Below are positions 6,950 to 10,889 of a stretch of 10,889 bases of DNA, piece after piece. The position numbers and the translations under genes were made by a program. The DNA is taken from NCBI GenBank assembly GCA_003557805.1, contig PWNY01000007.1:1-10889 (forward strand). The letters are read 5' to 3'. Origin of the DNA: Bacteroidales bacterium (GTDB taxonomy: Bacteria > Bacteroidota > Bacteroidia > Bacteroidales > UBA7960). Position 1 is the first letter of the stretch; each line of letters opens with the position of its first letter. The notes beneath the pieces are model-generated. The model did not search any database. It was given only the letters and a program-made list of their open reading frames with translations, and was not told the origin of the DNA.

Positions 6950-7213
6950 CTATTTCTCCCTGTTCAGGTGCTTTTTGTATTTGGTCCTGAACTTGTCAAC
7001 ACGTCCGGCAGAGTCAACTAGCTGTTGCTTACCGGTATAGAACGGATGCGAAGTATGGGATATCTCAAGTTTGATAAGAGGGTACTCATTACCGTCTTCC
7101 CATTTTACTGTTTCCTTGCTGGTCGCGGTTGAGCGCGTAAGGAAACTGTAGTCATTCGACATATCCTTGAATACGACGTATCTATAGCCTTTGGGGTGAA
7201 TATCTTTCCTCAT
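6950..7213 (-). CDS. rpmE2: 50S ribosomal protein L31, type B (zinc-independent)
   Basis: A large-subunit ribosomal protein that bridges the subunits. The 87-residue sequence has the type B pattern: MRKDIHPKGYRYVVFKD at the start, FLTRSTATSKETVKWEDG (24-41), EYPLIKLEIS (43-52), then HTSHPFYTGKQQLVDSAGRV (53-72). A basic C-terminus ends the protein. There are no cysteines at all, so the zinc-binding CxxC pairs of type A L31 are missing, as expected for the B form. It is a single-gene unit with its own promoter candidate upstream and a strong terminator after the TAG stop. Confidence 0.97.
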   Translation of the reverse strand: MRKDIHPKGYRYVVFKDMSNDYSFLTRSTATSKETVKWEDGNEYPLIKLEISHTSHPFYTGKQQLVDSAGRVDKFRTKYKKHLNREK

Positions 7214-7263
7214 CAGAATGTTTGTTTTAAATTTTCAGCTTCAATAAAATCTTTTTGGGAGTG

Positions 7264-7292
7264 CAAAAATAGCAAAAATTTTTCAATACAAA
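7264..7292 (-). promoter_or_regulatory. rpmE2 promoter candidate with an overlapping palindrome
   Basis: On the minus strand TTTG at 7292-7289 and TATTTTTG at 7271-7264 are separated by 17 bases, matching the Bacteroidota TTG-N17-23-TAnnTTTG pattern. The leader to the ATG at 7213 would be about 45 bases. The -33 element forms one half of a perfect 12-base palindrome, CAAAATATTTTG (7289-7300), which could be an operator or simply AT-rich chance. The 122-base gap holds nothing else recognisable. Confidence 0.55.
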
Positions 7293-7335
7293 ATATTTTG
7301 CAGCAAAGTTTTACATTATCGAAGCCCTTTAAGAC

Positions 7336-8580
7336 CTAGTCCAGTACATTTACAACAAGGCCGCTCCTGAGTTTTGGCTCAAACCAGGTGGTTTTGGGAG
7401 GCATAATGTTGCCCGTGTCGGCTATGTCCATGAGCTGCATCATGGTTACCGGGTAAAGGGCAAAGGCCACCTCCATCTCACCACTGTCGACCCTCTTCTC
7501 AAGTTCCTGCAAACCGCGTATCCCCCCCACAAAATCTATCCTTTTGTCGGTGCGCAGGTTCTTGATACCAAGAACAGGTTCAAGCACACACCTTGACAAT
7601 ATGGTGACATCCAGGACGCCGATGGGGTCGTTGTCATCATATGTGTGATCACCTGCCTTCAGGGAATACCATTCACCGTCCAGGTACATACTGAAGGTAT
7701 GGAGAGATTCAGGCCTGCAGGCTTCCCTGCCCTTTTTCTCGACCCTGAAGTCCTTTTCCAGCTTTTCAAGGAAGCTTGCCTTGTCAAGACCGTTCAGGTC
7801 CTTTACCACGCGGTTATAATCAATTATGGTCAGCTGATCGTCGGGGAAGACCACGGCCATAAAGAAATTATAAGGCTCACTGCCGCTGTGAGAGGGGTTA
7901 TTCTCCCTTTTCTCCCTGCCAACAAGTGCTGCAGCTGCAGTCCTGTGATGCCCGTCAGCCACGTAAAAACACTCAACCCCTGTAAACAGCCCCTCAAGTT
8001 CATCGATCAGATCATCATCATCAATCACCCAGAATTTATGCCCAAAGCCGTCATCCGCCACAAAATCGTAAACCGGCTCTGCCCCGGTAACCCCTTCAAC
8101 TATCTCATCTATTGCTTCCTGCTTGTTATAGGTGAAGAAAACAGGTTCAGCATTGGCGTTTGTTATCCTTACGTGCTTCATCCTGTCCTCTTCCTTGTCA
8201 GGACGGGTGAGTTCATGCTTCTTAATTGTACCGCTCATGTAATCTTCAACTCCAGCGCAACCAACAATACCATATTGTATCTTGTCGCCCCATGCCTGGG
8301 CATACACATAGTATTTGGGTTTTTCATCCCTTACCAGGTAGCCCTTCTCAATGAACTTGCTGAAGTTCTCCCTGGCCTTGTCATATACCTGTTGTGAATA
8401 CAGGTCAATACCTTCGGGGAGCTCGATCTCCGGTTTTACAACCCTGAGAAAGCTGTATGGGTTGTCTTTTGCCTCAATACGGGCCTCCTCTGAGTTCAGA
8501 ACATCATAGGGCCTTGATGCCAGGTCCTTTACAATACTGCCGGGGGGCCTGTACCCCCTGAAAGGTTTAAATATTGCCAT
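7336..8580 (-). CDS. DUF1015 family protein in the serine-biosynthesis operon
   Basis: A 414-residue soluble protein with the hallmarks I associate with DUF1015: FKPFRGYRPP near the start, RPYDV at 23-27, NPYSFLRVVKPE at 40-51, a charged KHELTRPDKEEDRMKH stretch at 121-136, ADGHHRTAAA at 208-217, and MPPKTTWFEPKLRSGLV at 393-409. There is no signal peptide or membrane segment. It lies 27 bases after serA and is probably co-transcribed with serC and serA. The biochemical function of this family member is not established to my knowledge. The DGHHR motif recalls ParB/Srx-fold proteins, which include free-serine kinases (archaeal SerK, staphylococcal SbnI). Together with its neighbours this suggests a role with serine or phosphoserine, which is inference only. 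An in-frame TAA three codons upstream bounds the start; the stop is TAG. No clear terminator follows. Confidence 0.9.
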   Translation of the reverse strand: MAIFKPFRGYRPPGSIVKDLASRPYDVLNSEEARIEAKDNPYSFLRVVKPEIELPEGIDLYSQQVYDKARENFSKFIEKGYLVRDEKPKYYVYAQAWGDKIQYGIVGCAGVEDYMSGTIKKHELTRPDKEEDRMKHVRITNANAEPVFFTYNKQEAIDEIVEGVTGAEPVYDFVADDGFGHKFWVIDDDDLIDELEGLFTGVECFYVADGHHRTAAAALVGREKRENNPSHSGSEPYNFFMAVVFPDDQLTIIDYNRVVKDLNGLDKASFLEKLEKDFRVEKKGREACRPESLHTFSMYLDGEWYSLKAGDHTYDDNDPIGVLDVTILSRCVLEPVLGIKNLRTDKRIDFVGGIRGLQELEKRVDSGEMEVAFALYPVTMMQLMDIADTGNIMPPKTTWFEPKLRSGLVVNVLD

Positions 8581-8607
8581 ATTGAATTACTTTTCAACAT
8601 TAACCAC

Positions 8608-9531
8608 TCACTTGTTTACCTGAAAGCTTGTATCACCCTTTTCCAGAAAGTTCACTATCTGGTTAGCCGCGGCAATACCTGCATTGATATTGGCCTCTGC
8701 TGTCTGGGCACCCATTTTCTTGGCGGTGAATACGTATCGCCCCGGAAATCTTTTCTCGATCTCCTCCCTGCACTCAGGTGCAACATCGGCAAGATAACTA
8801 AAGCCTGGCTTCTGTTCCAGTACCTCAAGAAGGGCATCCTCATCAATAACCTCCTTACGGGCAGTATTTACAAGTACTGCCTTTTCAGGCATCTCCATTA
8901 GCAGCTCACGGCCTATTGACTTTTTGGTCTTATCGTTTGACGGTATATGCAATGAAACAAAATCGCACATTCCGTACAGTTCCTTTTCAGAACCAAGCGG
9001 TTTGACGCCGTCTTTCTCTATCTCCTTCCCGTCCACAAAGGGGTCAAAGGCAAATAGCTCCATACCGAACCCCCCGGCAATTTTCGCAACAAACCTTCCT
9101 ATATTACCGTAGGCATGTAAGCCGAGTTTCTTACCCCTGAGTTCCGTCCCGGAACTTCCATTGAAATTCTTCCTAACATGATAGAGCATCAAACCGAACA
9201 CAAGTTCGGCAACTGCATTTGAGTTCTGGCCGGGGGTGTTCATTGCCACCACACCTTTTTTGTTGCATGCATCCAGGTCAATATTGTCATATCCTGCCCC
9301 GGCCCTGACAATGACCTTAAGCTTTTTTGCAGCTTCGATTACCTCAGCTGTAGCCTTGTCACTGCGGATTATCATTGCATCGGCATCTGCAGCTGCCTTT
9401 TTCCACTCTTCCGCGGACCCGTACTTTTCCAGCAGTACAAGTTCATATCCGGCCTTGTCTGTTACCTCTTTGATACCATCCACTGCTGCTGGTGCAAATG
9501 GTTTTTCAGTTGCTATAAGCACTTTCTTCAT
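8608..9531 (-). CDS. serA: D-3-phosphoglycerate dehydrogenase, short form with Lys in place of the catalytic His
   Basis: Oxidises 3-phosphoglycerate to 3-phosphohydroxypyruvate with NAD, the first step of serine synthesis. The 307-residue protein has only the substrate- and nucleotide-binding domains; no C-terminal ACT or ASB regulatory domain is present. Visible motifs are VRAGAGYDNID (75-85), substrate-side NTPGQNSNAVAE (98-109), dinucleotide fold LGLHAYGNIGR (136-146), catalytic Arg225 in NTARKEVIDE, and Glu253 in DVAPEC. Where most family members have TPH followed by a glycine, this protein has TAKKMGAQT (269-277), putting Lys271 or Lys272 in the histidine position. The first glycine of GxGxxG is Ala140. 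A Lys-type enzyme of this kind is known, as I recall, from Entamoeba and Bacteroidales, so the gene is probably functional. It starts 21 bases after serC, in the same frame as the serC stop. Confidence 0.94.
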   Translation of the reverse strand: MKKVLIATEKPFAPAAVDGIKEVTDKAGYELVLLEKYGSAEEWKKAAADADAMIIRSDKATAEVIEAAKKLKVIVRAGAGYDNIDLDACNKKGVVAMNTPGQNSNAVAELVFGLMLYHVRKNFNGSSGTELRGKKLGLHAYGNIGRFVAKIAGGFGMELFAFDPFVDGKEIEKDGVKPLGSEKELYGMCDFVSLHIPSNDKTKKSIGRELLMEMPEKAVLVNTARKEVIDEDALLEVLEQKPGFSYLADVAPECREEIEKRFPGRYVFTAKKMGAQTAEANINAGIAAANQIVNFLEKGDTSFQVNK

Positions 9532-9552
9532 ATCCCTTATGTTTTTTTTAAT

Positions 9553-10626
9553 TTATGACAGCTTAATTTTCTCAAACTCCTTCATCACATCCACCAGTGC
9601 CTGAACACTTTCAACAGGCATCGCATTATAGGTAGATGCCCTGAACCCGCCTACCGAGCGGTGGCCCTTAAGGCCGACCATCCCCTTTGAGGTAGCAAAC
9701 TCCAGGAACTCCTTCTCCAGCTCCCTGTATTCATCGTTCATAACAAAGCAGATATTCATAAGGGAACGGCTATCTTTCTCGGCAGTACCCCTGAACAAGG
9801 GGTTGCGCTCAATCTCGCCATAGAGGATTTCAGCCTTTTCCCGGTTTAATTTGTACATAGCACTTACACCCCCGAGTTTTTTCAGCCAGCGGAGTGTCTC
9901 CAGGCAGGTATAAACCGGCAAACATGGAGGGGTATTGAACATTGACCCGTTTTCTATATGTGTCCTGTAGTCCAGCATTGTCGGGATATGCCTTTCAACT
10001 TTCCCAAGTATATCATCTCTGATAATAACAAAGGTGGCACCTGCAGGGCCAAGGTTTTTTTGTGCCCCGCCATAAATTAACGCATACTTTGAAATATCAA
10101 CAGGGCGGCTGAATATATCAGAGCTCATATCTGCAACCATTGGTACGGGGCTGTCATAATCCTCATGTATCTCTGTACCGAATATTGTATTGTTGGTTGT
10201 GATGTGGAAATAGTCAGCATCCCCGGGTATACTGAAGTCGGATGGAATATAACTGAAATTACTGTCAGCCGATGATGCTACCACTTCAACCTCTCCAAAT
10301 CCCTTTGCCTCCTTTATGGCCTTTTTTGCCCAGCTTCCGGTCTCAAGGTAGGCTGCTTTTTTGTTAAGGAGATTGAAGGGGATCATGCAAAACTGCAAGC
10401 TTGCACCCCCGCCCAGGAAAAGCACATGGTAATTGTCAGGAATGTCAAGCAGCTCTTTGAATAGCTCAACCGTCTCATCCATAATTGCCTGAAAGTCCTT
10501 CCCCCTGTGTGATATCTCCATCACTGAAAGACCGATGCCATTAAGGTCGAGAACGGCCTTTGCCGTATTCTCAATTACCTCTTTTGCCAAAATAGACGGA
10601 CCCGCGCTAAAATTATGTTTTTTCAT
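9553..10626 (-). CDS. serC: Phosphoserine aminotransferase (class V, PLP-dependent)
   Basis: Converts 3-phosphohydroxypyruvate and glutamate to phosphoserine and 2-oxoglutarate. In many bacteria it also serves pyridoxine synthesis. The 357-residue length is typical. Motifs in order: NFSAGPS (5-11), SHRGKDF (39-45), GGGAS (72-76) for phosphate binding, GSWA (97-100) with Trp99 placed to stack on PLP, Asp166 in VADMSSD, and Lys190 in YGGAQKNLGPAG as the Schiff-base lysine. The C-terminal GHRSVGGFRASTYNA (321-335) carries the substrate-binding arginines. It is the first gene of the serC-serA-DUF1015 operon. The ATG at 10626 is bounded by an in-frame TAA eight codons upstream. The stop is TAA. 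Confidence 0.97.
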   Translation of the reverse strand: MKKHNFSAGPSILAKEVIENTAKAVLDLNGIGLSVMEISHRGKDFQAIMDETVELFKELLDIPDNYHVLFLGGGASLQFCMIPFNLLNKKAAYLETGSWAKKAIKEAKGFGEVEVVASSADSNFSYIPSDFSIPGDADYFHITTNNTIFGTEIHEDYDSPVPMVADMSSDIFSRPVDISKYALIYGGAQKNLGPAGATFVIIRDDILGKVERHIPTMLDYRTHIENGSMFNTPPCLPVYTCLETLRWLKKLGGVSAMYKLNREKAEILYGEIERNPLFRGTAEKDSRSLMNICFVMNDEYRELEKEFLEFATSKGMVGLKGHRSVGGFRASTYNAMPVESVQALVDVMKEFEKIKLS

Positions 10627-10656
10627 ATTTTTTTGATTAAATAAAGGTTAGTAATG

Positions 10657-10685
10657 CAACTTATTTACATAAATTTTCCTGCAAA
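10657..10685 (-). promoter_or_regulatory. Weak candidate promoter of the serC operon
   Basis: On the minus strand TTTG at 10685-10682 is followed after 18 bases by TAAGTTG at 10663-10657, a -7-like box one T short of TAnnTTTG. Its place, about 30 bases before the serC ATG and after the terminator at 10747-10709, is right. The match is imperfect and the region is AT-rich. Confidence 0.3.
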
Positions 10686-10708
10686 TATGGCAAAATAAAA
10701 ATACTGGC

Positions 10709-10747
10709 AAAAGAATTCCCTGTAAAATAATTCGTTACCGGGAATCC
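10709..10747 (-). terminator. Probable terminator of the gene upstream of serC
   Basis: On the minus strand 10747-10740 (GGATTCCC) pairs with 10720-10713 (GGGAATTC) through 8 bp including one G-U. After a G-A mismatch, GTAA (10738-10735) pairs with TTAC (10725-10722), leaving a 9-base loop. A short TTTT run (10712-10709) follows. The short U-tract and the internal mismatch make it weaker than the other terminators here. Confidence 0.55.
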
Positions 10748-10760
10748 CCCCTGCCTGCCA

Positions 10761-10770
10761 GGTGATCACC
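10761..10770. repeat. Palindrome GGTGATCACC, copy 2, spanning a stop codon
   Basis: Identical to the 10-mer at 5565-5574. The TGA stop of the partial gene at the right edge (10768-10766) lies inside it. An 8-base core, GTGATCAC, also occurs at about 7645-7652 within the DUF1015 gene. Confidence 0.35.
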
Positions 10771-10889
10771 GGCTGTTGTCAGGCATCCTTGCGTCCACAT
10801 CCTGCAAAAGAACCCAGCGTCCTTCCCTAAGAACAAGACCGTCAAAAATGTTAACTTCCGGAAAATAGAACTGATAATGCCCCCTGAGG
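10766..10889 (-). CDS. C-terminal fragment of an unrecognised protein
   Basis: Only the last 40 codons are present; the start lies beyond the right edge. Reading from 10888, the frame gives LRGHYQFYFPEVNIFDGLV, then LREGRWVLLQDVDARMPDNSR, and ends in TGA at 10768-10766. Of the other two minus-strand frames I checked the one starting at 10889, which stops within 13 codons. The terminator-like hairpin shortly after the stop supports a real gene end. The aromatic, amphipathic composition suggests a folded beta-rich end, but I do not recognise the family and assign no function. Confidence 0.6.
   Translation of the reverse strand, partial: LRGHYQFYFPEVNIFDGLVLREGRWVLLQDVDARMPDNSR

Noticed and set aside
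7645..8397. 250-codon plus-strand frame opposite the DUF1015 gene
   Set aside because: The minus-strand frame has strong family motifs throughout; the plus-strand product shows no recognisable domain and would be fully antisense.
8608..9531. SerA as a degraded pseudogene because the catalytic His is missing
   Set aside because: The reading frame is intact, other catalytic residues are present, and the Lys-type motif is a known subgroup feature.

Overview
The window looks like core chromosome of a member of the Bacteroidota, probably of order Bacteroidales or a close relative. Four things point there. SerA is the short type with a KKMG motif where most relatives have the catalytic histidine. 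SerC, SerA and a DUF1015 protein are encoded side by side. The GlmU-like left-handed beta-helix protein is of the kind annotated in Bacteroidota. Promoter candidates resemble TTG-N17-23-TAnnTTTG, and starts generally lack a Shine-Dalgarno sequence. All genes lie on the minus strand, so transcription runs from high to low coordinates.

In transcription order: (1) 10889-10766 is the last 40 codons of an unrecognised protein, followed by a hairpin terminator. (2) 10626-7336 is a compact serC-serA-DUF1015 operon with gaps of 21 and 27 bases. It encodes phosphoserine aminotransferase, phosphoglycerate dehydrogenase and a DUF1015 protein with an ADGHHR motif. (3) 7213-6950 encodes zinc-independent (type B) ribosomal protein L31, with its own promoter candidate and a strong terminator. 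(4) 6847-5657 encodes a GlmU-like sugar nucleotidyltransferase/acyltransferase family protein. Its start is best placed 28 codons downstream of the longest reading frame, because the extension would run through the L31 terminator. (5) 5425-2990 is lon, complete with ATPase and Ser-Lys protease motifs. (6) 2819-414 is rpsA, encoding ribosomal protein S1 with six S1 domains and a long repetitive Lys/Glu tail. It has a leader hairpin upstream and a terminator downstream. (7) 289-1 is the N-terminus of a secreted protein, possibly carbohydrate-binding or carbohydrate-active.

The genes cover serine biosynthesis, translation and protein quality control. I see no mobile element, CRISPR array, tRNA, rRNA, toxin-antitoxin or defence locus, and no convincing new multi-gene system. 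The points most worth a second look are the DUF1015 protein as a possible enzyme of serine/phosphoserine metabolism, the S1 tail and its polypurine coding tract, the rpsA leader hairpin, the Lys-for-His SerA active site, and a 10-base palindrome found in two intergenic regions.
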